From Helochares maculicollis (lineage: Eukaryota; Arthropoda; Insecta; Coleoptera; Hydrophilidae), in the NCBI GenBank assembly GCA_033557835.1, contig JAWQRO010000235.1:1-47208 (forward strand): a stretch of 47,208 bases of DNA, given 5' to 3'. The first letter of the stretch is position 1. Each line of letters starts with the position of its first letter. Below the pieces are notes generated by a model. It was not told where the DNA came from and made no database searches. It saw only the letters and a list, made by a program, of their open reading frames with translations. The position numbers were made by a program, and so were the translations under genes. Below are positions 21,401-31,900 of this stretch, in pieces.

Positions 21401-22589
21401 AACATGTACATTGTGACAGTTTTTGAGATGCAGTGTTATGTTATAAAAATTAAAAACAGTAATGTAATATGAGTATTTGCAACAGGACAGGAAATTAAAA
21501 TAATAAAGCTCATAAATTTACATAAATATGGAAAGTTTATACACTTTCCCATTATATAAATTGTGCAAAAGATGCAAGATTCTTTTTTCACAGCTTATAT
21601 AGATTAAAAAATGTTGTCACTGGAAACAGTTGTTTGTGAAAATATGATAGAAGGAAATCATCTTAAAGATATTCATTGGAAATTTATCAATAAAAATAGT
21701 GCTAGCAGTACAATTATTGTTCCTATAAAATAGAAATTTGTAAGAAGCATAAAATTTTAAAGGATTGAATATGGAACCCTCTGTAACTTCTTAGGAAATA
21801 TAGGTAAATAAAAATTGTTCTGCATTCTACAAAGTAAGTATACATTTATTCACTTAAAAATCATCGCAGCTGAATTTTCTATCAATAACAAAGAACTGTA
21901 TCATTGTCATATTTTATAATCATCTAGAGTAGTGGTCGAGGAACCAGGGTAAACTACCCCAAATGAGGTAAAACTAAAATTTTTTTGAGATATAATAATG
22001 TTACGATTCTCACTTCTTGGAACCAAATAAAGCTATTGCTACCCTGTTGGGTAAACTATATTAAATTGTATTGAGGTGGACAAGAGAACAGCATTTGTTA
22101 TCACTTAAACGAATATTTTTTAATTCACAAATAAAGAGCATAAATGAAATAATGGTTATCGTCTGCTGGTTCCTAGAAGTAGCTACAAGAGCAACCCTCA
22201 CTACCGGATACGCTCTAACCATTGCAGGCCATAGATCTGGAAAGCTTCCCTTTATAAGAAGATTGGAGGAGACCAAAAAGACATACTCGGTTTGGTGCTC
22301 AAACCGAACTGATGTACAATAAAAAAGTAACGAATGTAAGAAATAAATTAGTGAACATAAATAATGTACATAGGTAATTTGTTACATAGAAAATAACTAT
22401 ATGGCATTTTTGTGAAAGATTAATAAAGAACTCGAAATCACAAAAATCGTAACAATAATAAGGATTTTTTTCTAATGTACTATTTTATAACTCGTAATGT
22501 TATGTTATGGTTTTACACAAAGAGTAGACAAATGTACAATACAATCACGCAGTGATATATATTTGAAAGTAGTGACTTTAGAATCTTAA
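21401..22589. other. Intergenic, no confident gene
   Basis: AT-rich. One open frame of 83 codons (22071-22322, +) is followed directly by AATAAA. It lacks any recognised domain and sits in a compositionally richer patch of about 200 bp, so a fragment of an unknown repeat is as likely as a gene. Confidence 0.4.
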
Positions 22590-22974
22590 AAAACAAATCT
22601 GGAGTGTTTCCACTCAACATTCCCATATAAGCATATGTACTACATAAAAGTACCTGCGATTAATAATAATAAAACTACAAACACTTACATGCGCTTCAAA
22701 AATTAAAGCAAATGTTTTAATATTCATAATTAACAAATACTTCAATGTCTAAATTCAACACATTAATATATTCATAAGGAATATTCAATTCTTTTGCATT
22801 ACATATATATCATCGGAATATTTTTAATATTTCTTTATGTAATGTACAATGTAAAAATGTATATTAATTAGTCTGGGCTATGGAACGCTTGTAAAAAGCC
22901 TTTGCGAAGGCTTCAATTTTAAAATGTGATTTCATAATTAAAGGAAGAGTCCAATTTTAGAATATAAATTCCTA
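22590..22974 (+). repeat. Unnamed repeat family, copy 2 (5' half only)
   Basis: Starts AAATCTGGAGTGTTTCCACTC then CATTCCCATATAA, matching the start of copy 1. It shares the ACATGCGCTTCAAAA block and the ATCGGAATATTTTTAATATTT block. It stops in the middle of the element, exactly where copy 3 begins. Confidence 0.75.
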
Positions 22975-23790
22975 TCTAAAAAATCTGGAGTGTCTCCACT
23001 CGATATTCCCATATAAACGACATAAAAGTACCTGCGATTAATAATAATAAAACTACAAACACATAAATGCGCTTCAAAACCAAAAGAAAAAGTTTTAATA
23101 ATCATAATTAACACTATCGTCAATGTATATATTCAACACATTTATAAGAAATATTCAATTCTTTTTCAGTACATATATATCACCGGAATATTTTTAATAT
23201 TTTTTATGCAATGTACAATACTTTGCGTTTAAAAAGTATATATACTCTTAACTAGTCTGCATTATGGAACGCTTGTTAAAACCCTTTGCAAAGGCTTGAA
23301 TTTTAAAATGTGAATTCAAAACTAAAGGAAGGGTCCAAGTTTAGAATATAAATTCATTACTACAAAATCGAATTTGTGACGGTAAAGTCCCACTTCCGGT
23401 TTTCAAATTCACACGGAACTATTTGTTATTGCTAGCATTTTCCATGTCTAGCATTTTTGTAATTTTTTTTATTCCAATGCCTACTAAAATTGGAATTTTC
23501 AAAATTATAAAAATAGCACTTCCAGTGTTCCGATCATGTTGAAAATTTGTATCTGTCAGTTTTTTGTAATATTTAAGATGTGCACGAACTTTCAATCCGA
23601 TAGCTTAATTTTAAAGACTAGTTTACTTGAAAAAATTTCAAAGCTGTGTAGGTAAACGGGTACTTCCGGTGGTCCTACATACCTCAAAAGTTGTTACAGA
23701 TCTAAGTTTTTGCGATAATAGCCCTATGCCAAATTTCATCGCGCCTTTTCAAACGATGTGACGTTCTCTTTATTATACTTCGGATAGTAA
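22975..23790 (+). repeat. Unnamed repeat family, copy 3
   Basis: Begins with AAATCTGGAGTGTCTCCACTC directly after copy 2, in the same orientation. It runs through CACTTCCGGTTTTC, TTCCGATCATGTTG and GCGATAATAGCCC to a degraded end near ACTTCGGATAGTAAAAAAG. The conservation of internal blocks with copy 1 is high by eye. Confidence 0.78.
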
Positions 23791-24178
23791 AAAAGTGTTT
23801 ATTTCAAGGACCACTAGAATTGGAATTTTCAAAATTATAAAAAAAACACTTCCAGTCCTCCGATCATGTTGAACATTTGTATCTGTCGGTTATTTGTGAT
23901 ATTTAAGATGTGCACGAAATTTCAATCCGATAACTTAGTTTTCAAGACCACTTTACTTGGAAGAATTTCAAAACGGTGTAGGTAAACAGGTAATTCCGAT
24001 GGTCCTACATGCCTCAAAAGTTTTTGCGATAATAGCCGTATGCCTTATTTTATCGGTCCACCTCAAACGGTCAACATGCCAAAAAGGGTCAAAATAGATT
24101 CAGGAGCACTTAAAACATGGAGATTTTTTCATGATCCCAAAATCTTCCCTACGTATAGTAATACGGGAATGTAAAAAG
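23791..24178 (+). repeat. Unnamed repeat family, copy 4 (3' half only)
   Basis: Restarts inside the element at ATTTCAAGGACCACTAGAAT, parallel to the ATTCCAA block of copy 3. It ends with the clean family terminus TATAGTAATACGGGAATG. With copies 2 and 3 it forms a head-to-tail cluster of about 1.6 kb. Confidence 0.75.
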
Positions 24179-24289
24179 TCAATTGAAGAAACATTAGGAT
24201 AACTTGCTTTCACATCTGTTTTCAAAACTGCGAGAATACTTTGTAAATTTAGACATGTGTGCTAAAAGACAAAGATTGGACAGCAACTT

Positions 24290-24545
24290 ATTAGGTATCT
24301 TTGATTAGCATTAAGCATCAGCAGTTAGCTTTAAAGTAGCCTGGTTGATTGCCCGAAACAAGAAACAATATACTACTGGTCAAGATTTGGTCAAACTAGC
24401 AGCTGTGAACATGGCAAAGATCATGTGTAGTCAGAAAGAGGCGAAGAAACTGAATTTCATGCTCATGTCTACAAGGATTGTAAAAGAAAAAATTCCGTTT
24501 TGGCAGAAAATGTGAAGGATTACGTTACTTTATCTTTACAATAGG
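24290..24545 (+). pseudogene. hAT-type transposase fragment
   Basis: The + strand frame reads SFKVAWLIARNKKQYTTG, then QDLVKLAAVNMAKIMCSQK with a following EAKKL segment. This resembles the N-terminal part of the ZBED5/GTF2I-repeat-like hAT transposases (ASYxVxxxIAxxxKPHTIGExLI...). Only about 65 codons are recognisable, and the frame breaks before mariner B begins at 24553. Confidence 0.6.
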
Positions 24546-24552
24546 CTAAATA

Positions 24553-25797
24553 CTAAGTTGCTCAATAAGTTTCCGGTGCGATAAGAAAGTGCATTGCTAC
24601 TAGCTTAATTTTTTTTGTCATGTTGTACACTCTTCATATGAACGTATGTGAAGTTTCATTTCAATCTGTCAATTCATTCTTTGCGTACAAGCTATTTAGA
24701 AACTAGGCGTTTCAGTACATTTTTACAAAGGAAATTATTAAGTATCAGTCAACGATTGAATTATTATTTTTATAAGTTGAAAGCAAAGGGAATTTATGAA
24801 CGAATGTAGAAAGTGTGTACTTTTCGCCTTCAATTAGTACAGTAGAAAGATGGTTTGCTGAATTTAAACGTGGTAGTACAAGCCTTGAAGACGATCCATG
24901 TCAAGGACGTCCAAAAACAGCAATAACACTAGAAATCGTAAAAGAATACAAGATATCGTATTGGAAAATCGTCGAGTGTCCAAAAAAGCATTAGTAGAAG
25001 CCCTAGGCATCTCATTAGGGAGTGTAAGCAATATTTTGACTGAAGTATTAGGTTTCAGAAAGCTGTGTGCACAAGGGGTGCCGCGTTCGCTAATAATGGA
25101 ACAATATCACATTCGAATGCGACTTTCTCAGTAACATTTACAGCGTTTTCGAAAGGATAAAGTAAAATTTGTCCGTCGATTCATCACTATAGCTGAGATT
25201 TGGGTCCATTACTATGACTCTGAATCAAAGCAAGAAGCTAAAGAGTGGTGTAGACCTGGTTTTTCGATCCTGAAACTAGTTCATGTCCAGAAATCGGCCA
25301 AAAAGGTGTTAGCGTCAGGGTTTTGGGATAAGAAAGAAATTTTGTTTGTGGATTACTTTCAAACTGGTAAAACAATAAATTGTGAATATTATTGTAACCT
25401 TTCAGACCAACTGAAGGAAAACATTCATGAAAAAGACCCAGTTTGCCGAATATAAAAATCCTTTTTCATCAGGACAATGCACCTAGTAACAAGACAATGG
25501 CTAAAATTCATGAATTTAAGTTCTAATTGTTAAAGCATTCACCGAATTCACCAGATTTGGCCCCTAGCGACATCTGTTTCCAGACCTAAACAAATTCATG
25601 CGTGAAAAGCATTTTTCATCAAATGATGAGGTCATACCAGATATGAAAGCATATTTTGCAGCCCTTTTAGATTCTAACTTCATGAGTGGAATTCATAAAT
25701 TAGAATCTTGTTGAAACGTATATTGAATAATAAAGAGGATTTCAAACCATAAAATTGTGTTTTTCTTATTGAACTGAAAACTTATTGCACAATCTAG
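24553..25797 (+). mobile_element. Nearly full-length mariner (relic B)
   Basis: 1245 bp, the normal size for mariner. Inverted ends share CAATAAGTTT followed by a C-x-GT-x-C-x-ATAAGAA pattern and are flanked by TA (24551-24552 and 25798-25799). The + strand transposase is present almost from end to end but in several frames: WFAEFKRGSTSLEDDP, the second HTH region (IQDIVLENRRVSKKAL to LCAQGVPRSL), then HYYDSESKQE and SAKKVLASGFWDKKE. The first catalytic motif reads IAEIW instead of VDETW. The second, HQDNAP, and third, SPDLAPSD, retain Asp. In-frame stops make it inactive. Same family as the copy at 13352-15420. Confidence 0.9.
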
Positions 25798-25799
25798 TA

Positions 25800-26235
25800 T
25801 TACAAATCTCCTGGTAAGCGTCAAAGGCAGCAGATAAAAGATTCAGCTTTAGAGAATGAATATTGAGATTTTGAGGTAACAGTGTTTACCCTCAAGCTTC
25901 CGAAAATGTTTACAAGGCTTAAAGTCTAATACTTTACAAAAAAAATAATAGTGAACGATTAATTTATCTTATTTGTAGTTATTGTATTAAATTGAAATAT
26001 TACAAGACCTCAAGTTTTCCATTTTAACTCATAGTGAATGTCTGCGATAATAAGTTATGAATCTTTAAAATAATATTGACGTTTATATCAAGAGTTAAGC
26101 TCCTGGTAGTAAAAACTAGCGATTGAAATTCGAATTGTATTCATATCATAGATGTTATGAACGAAAATCAAGCATATTCTAAAATTCAAGCTAACGAAGC
26201 TGCGTGTAATTGCAGGCTAACTGTTTATACAAAAT
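25800..26235. repeat. Diverged duplicated segment, copy 1
   Basis: Begins right at the 3' end of mariner B. It shares ordered blocks with 26995-27375. Examples are AATCTTTAAA, then CTGGTAGT/CTGGTAGC, a stretch ending TCTAAAATTC, and AGCTAACGAAGCT/AGCAAGGGAAGCT followed by a GTAATTGC/GTAATTGC block. It is non-coding. Confidence 0.55.
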
Positions 26236-26994
26236 AAAATTTCTTCACTCACTCATCAACCCCAAGTCACTAACCCGAGGACAACAAATCTTTTTAGACA
26301 AATTGTCTTTATGACGAAGGGAACGAATAATGAATAACTTTTCGTAAAAACACAATAAACCCTTCCTGGCCATTAATCCTAGCATATATTTTTGCACAAT
26401 ATTATTGCATTAAATCAATTTCTCATTTAGTTTAAAAAAAATGGGAAATAATTTTAGACGAAAATCTTATTCATGTTTTTTGCGTCAATTTACGAGACCC
26501 ATCATATTTCTTTTTAACCAAGCGTAGTTCAGAAAGTTTATAATTGCTTTGTGGTCGATGTTTAGCTCCTAGATCAGACGACTACTGCTAACATACCAGT
26601 CTACTTTAACCGTTTCCCTAATTTTATTGACATTTTAGACGACGGGCCTACCTGTACTATGTATAATTTTGAAACCGAAATTAAAAGAACAGAAATAAAG
26701 AAAACAAACTTAGTTTGTTGAAATCGCATTAGATAAACAAAGCCCTATTAATTTATATCTAGGTTCTCTTTAATACGAATAGTGTAATGCTTTGAGTGTA
26801 GAGCTATGAAAAGAACGAATAATAGATTTTGTAAAATTTGATACGTTAGAAACTCCATAGGAGTCAAATTTGGCTCAAAATTAAATGTTTTACATTATTA
26901 GTATATGCAATTGAATTTGGAATAATTAAATTTATTTAATCATAACTTGCAAACAGTCTTCTAGCCAGAGTATAACTGCAACATATAAAAGATT

Positions 26995-27375
26995 AGTCTT
27001 TGAATGTAGAGATTTTGAGCTAAGAATGTTTATTACAGAATACATTTTTACAGTAAAAGTTTAGTAATTTATTCATAAAACTAAAGCAATAATTAGTTAG
27101 ATATCACATTAAAATGGCAGAAAACTACCATTAAATCATCTTTTATTTCGATTTGAAGTAAATCTTTAGCGGAGGCAGCAATAAGATAAAAAATCTTTAA
27201 ATTAGCACCAACTGACACAAAAAGTTACACGTCTGGTAGCAATATTAACGATAATAAGACTACTAAAATTCAAAGTGTTATAATATCATGGTTAATAATT
27301 TTGTTATAATAGCAAACCAAATAAATTCTAAAATTCCAGCAAGGGAAGCTTGGGGTAATTGCTAGTAAGTTAAAA
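26995..27375. repeat. Diverged duplicated segment, copy 2
   Basis: Second copy of the segment at 25800-26235, in the same orientation. Shared blocks include AGATTTTGAG with flanking GAATGTAGAG/GAATATTGAG, TCTAAAATTC and GTAATTGC. Divergence is substantial, so this is an old duplication or two copies of an unidentified interspersed repeat. Confidence 0.55.
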
Positions 27376-28856
27376 AATAATAACATAAAGTGTTACCGGA
27401 ATAGATAAAATAAAGTTGGAAAGAAAACAAAAGTATGACTAATGATCATATGGAAGATGGATGAATATAGCATTGCGAAATTAATATTGCAAGAAAAGAA
27501 GATCTGAATATATCCACAGGTAGATACAAAACGCTGAATAAGCAGGAGATAAAAATTGCAACTAAAAATAAGCGGTATTTCAAAAAATCTGTGTAAATAC
27601 CACTTCTAGTTATCTAAAATAATCCAAATATTTATACAAACATCCGTTGATATTATCTTATTAATGGTTTTTGAGATATTGTCCTCATAGCAACAGTCTT
27701 TGAAAATTAAATTGTTAAGTCGAAGGTAATGTAAATGTATGTTTACCTGATTTGATTGCCTAATTATTAGAAATTAGTTCTTCTCTGTTATAAATACAAA
27801 CATCTATATTTTCGTTGTATAAAATTATTAATCAATGGCTCTTTGACAAGCTTTGATCTAAATATGTTCAATCATGTCCTTACGTAAGTGCGGACACAAA
27901 CGAAAGAATATATGATTTGCATGTGCCTTTAGTTCATATTTGCGATAATCAAAATTATATGGAGCGGTTATTATAGTTCTATTTAAACGGACAACTTAAA
28001 AATCTTTAGAGAATCGTTTATTGTATGTCAAAATCATCAATCCAGCTCAAATGATCTGCGCTATATTGCTTATATACCCACACACAGGCACCCGAAACTA
28101 AATTCAGGAGCTCTCAAAATGTGAAGATCCACCAAAATCTCCAACAATGAACTAAAGCAGAAGTAACTGCAACAAAACGGTAGATATACTCTATGGTTCT
28201 AAAGATTATCTAAATTAATATTAGTTTTAAATAACCATTAGTACATAATTGACAAATAATCGCAAAACATACTTTGAATATGCAATGGAGAAAAAGAGTT
28301 GGCAGTAGTTTGCATATGCTGTACAAACCTTAATAGTGGGACATTATAATAAACAAAGGAGCATTATTATTATGAGGTAATGAAAGCATATATCAATAAT
28401 ACAGAAAAATGTAACAAATAGAATATTGAATTAATTTCTTACTTTAGACAGATTAGCTCCATAGTTGTTGCGAATTATAAAAAAGCTTCTAAAGATGTGT
28501 GTAAATAAAGTTTTTTAGATCTAAAAGGAGCAATCGTTGTAAGTCGTAAAATCGTTACAAAGAATCAAATATACACATGTACAAATATTGACGTACCTGA
28601 TGTTTTAGCACATAAGGGGTTCTCAAATAAAGAATAGCCTCCTATCTATTACAAACAATGATAGCAACATATTTCATAAATCACATCAAAATGTATCTTT
28701 AAAATGTGAAATGACTGTTGGTATTAATCAACAAAGATATATCGAAAGTAATCTAAAGCTTCAATGATTTTTGACCTTGTTGATTTAATAAGCGCTCAGA
28801 TCTCGAACGTTAAAACTTAGTAGAGTACGCATTTGCTAAATAGTTGTGCATGTGAT
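27376..28856. other. Intergenic upstream of DPYD
   Basis: AT-rich, without a credible ORF. A short tract at 28075-28150 (ACACACAGG, then ATTCAGGAGC) resembles the region near the 3' end of the unnamed repeat family. Nothing else was recognised. Confidence 0.45.
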
Positions 28857-28916
28857 TACTCGTGTAAAATATAAGTAGTGTCTATTCCGCTGTGGTCGAA
28901 GCCAGTGAGTTTTACC
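28857..28916 (+). promoter_or_regulatory. Probable DPYD 5' UTR
   Basis: Short, less AT-rich stretch ending TTTTACC-ATGG, a good Kozak-type context for the DPYD start at 28917. A CAGTG element near 28903 resembles an arthropod initiator, but its distance from the ATG is short. The start site is not established. Confidence 0.35.
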
Positions 28917-31900
28917 ATGGCAAAAATCACCGTTGATTTGCCTGACATTGAAGTAAGAATTTTTAAATGAGACTATACTGAATTGCATCGTTAAATAATA
29001 TTTATTGTGCAGAGCAACAAAATGCAGACGTGAGAAATTGTATATTTTGTGCTAAATGCACTAGTCAAAAATCGCATATTGTAAAAATAGTTTATTGATA
29101 GCTAAATAGTCCTAATGCGAAATATACATGATTGCTACAAATCTCTAGTATAAAGGTTTAAAGTTAAATTAAATTTCATAGCACGCACAGTTTAATAAAA
29201 ACGGCTCACTAATGTTGACCCACTGGAACAATCGCTATGTAAAGATTATTGCGCGTTTACTTTCAATTTCACTGCTGTGGAATGATCATGAATATTTATC
29301 ATTCGGAGTTTCTGTTTGCATTACAAACTCGCTTAAACTACATATCTAGAGAAACAGGCACTCGATTGTCCAAAATAGATTTCAATAAACAATAGGGCTC
29401 AGAGTAAATCAAAAATGTAAACTACAAGTTTCTCATTACCGTAGACTATTTTGACCAATCCGCAACAACCATACTCTAAATAACTGTCAATTTGAGCAGC
29501 GCTTATTCTTGAGAAAAATACAAGACGAATTAGTAACAAGAAGAAGAAGAAATAACGCGCAATTTGACGCTTTTTCGAAATCAATATCGCCAATCAAAAT
29601 TTTAGTAATCTAAACAAATAAAAATTTCAATCCAGAGTCATGACAGAGAAACGCGCAAAGGATTCTAAAAAGTCTAAAGGGAAAGGAAAGTGTAAAAAAT
29701 ATTTAACTCCTTCTATTGTGACTCTAAGCGATCAATTTTCAGCGGTCGGGGACGATGTGAGCGCTTGTAGTGACGGAGATGTTTCAAGCATCAACGGCGA
29801 CACAGATGCTGCTTATTCTACGTTCGGTGATTATCTTCCCCCGCCTTGTTTGTACGAAATAAACGAGGAGGATGTGTTTAACCAATTTTGCCCAACGGAA
29901 AAATATCCAGTCACAACCACTCCTGACGGCCCGTTCCCAGTTCTGCCTCCCTGTCCCTTGCAAAACAGTCATTTAATTTTGGACATGAATCGGTCAATCC
30001 AGTATGAAGATACCCAAAACGAACTGTGCCAGCAAAATACTGTAATTCGTTTGGTCAGAGGATCAGAGGGCAGAAGTAAATTTGCAGTCAATCAAGTGTA
30101 CCAACTTTGTATAGAGCCGATCTTAGTTAAACCACCACAAGATGAAAATAAATCTAACTAAACAATGTAGCACTAGTTTACAATATTCATCCATAGTCAC
30201 GATATATATATTATGTCTATATGAACAAAGCGACCTCAAAGTGTAGACGAATCTTTTTGCTTTGAGCTCCCATCAATACATTGAACAATTTTGATGTGAT
30301 ATGACTCTCGGCCATCAGTCTCTATGTAAACAAGATTACTTAAAAGCGGGCAGAGTTAAGTTTATGAATTTTGGCACATATATGCTATAGCAACCATTTA
30401 GATTTTTGTTAGGTTTTAAGTAAATTTGAGTTGCCGGAAGTGGTGCGTAATCTGAACAGATTTTACAGCTTACTAACTGATCTACTATTTTAAATAAACT
30501 TTTACTCAAACATATCTAGAAGCAATTTTAACTCAATACAAGGTTCGAAATTCGTCGTTTTAAATAACGTATCACATTTTCAATTTACAATACTGACAAA
30601 AACATTATGTTTGATGCTAACAATTTTTATGTGGTGTTTAATTAATCTGGAAATATTTGTACAACCTGGCTCCTGTGGATGATAACGAAAACGTATGTTA
30701 AAACACCTTTAATTTATAAAAATTCTGAAAATAAGATTATAACATATCTTGGCAACTTGGAGGCTTAATCATTATATGCAGTTATAATTTGCATGATTGA
30801 AGAAACTCATTAAAAGGTACCATACAAAATGCAAAAATTTCTGATAAATATTGGAGGAAACAAATGATTGAAGTTGTAAAAATTCTGATGGTTAATAACA
30901 ATATAGATACAAATTATGAGAGAGAATTAAATTTCACTGTGAAATTCCTGAGCAATATCTATGAATATGATATGAACCTTGAAACCCTTAGAAATTAATC
31001 TTAAAAAATTGTGAACAAAAGTGCTTGTGGCATATACGAATATAATGAAAAAATGCATTCAAAAGTCACAAAGCTTGAATGCAAAACAAAATATTTAGAA
31101 GATCATTAAATAATGATTATGAAGTAGAACAAGTCTAAATGTACTGACCAGAAATCATATAAAATCGTGAAATTTATACAACAATCACAATGAGTATGAA
31201 AAATTTTTATAGAAAATTCTGAAATCAAAGATTTGATACAAAATTCATACATTTTGACAGATAATAGTGAAAAAAGGTAATGAATACCACGAAATCATAT
31301 GAAAACTATGCTAAGCCTTGAAGTTTACAAGTTTTAGCATATACGTAGACATTTTAATGTCATTAAGAGCGTGTAAAAAATTTGGAAATATGTCATAATG
31401 TCGAGGTCGAATTACATGAAGGCAATACCTTCTCTTTACTACAATTAGTCTAGTTATACGGGAATGTAAAAATTATAATCAACGGACTCTTCTCGCTCTA
31501 GAAATAACTAATTTTTAGTTCTTGCTTTTCACTTGAAAGGGTTCAATAAAGAGTATCATTTCGCAGAATCTATTTTCTAACAAATAGGTAAACATCCAAA
31601 GAACCTTAGCCAGCAATTTGAGGACCACTGACAAATCATATTACATAGTAAATAAATTTATGTATCAGCATTTTATCAAATTAGTTACGGCAAAAACTTA
31701 GGGTCAGGAGATATGACTTATCAGTGTCCTATGGCTCAATAATTCTCTCTGAGATGATTTATACACCATTGAGAAACATTTTATTTTGGCGTTAATCATT
31801 GCTTCTAATATTGATTTTCCTTGGTTTCACATTTTATATCAATGAGAAAGTTATCAATAGATTAAGAACGCAATAGCGTAATTTGTGTTAAAGCATAACG

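Noticed and set aside
21925..21960. tRNA-like or SINE promoter boxes (GGTTCCTCGACC on the minus strand)
   Set aside because: Only a loose B-box match, with no cloverleaf, A box at the right spacing, or poly-T terminator that I could support.
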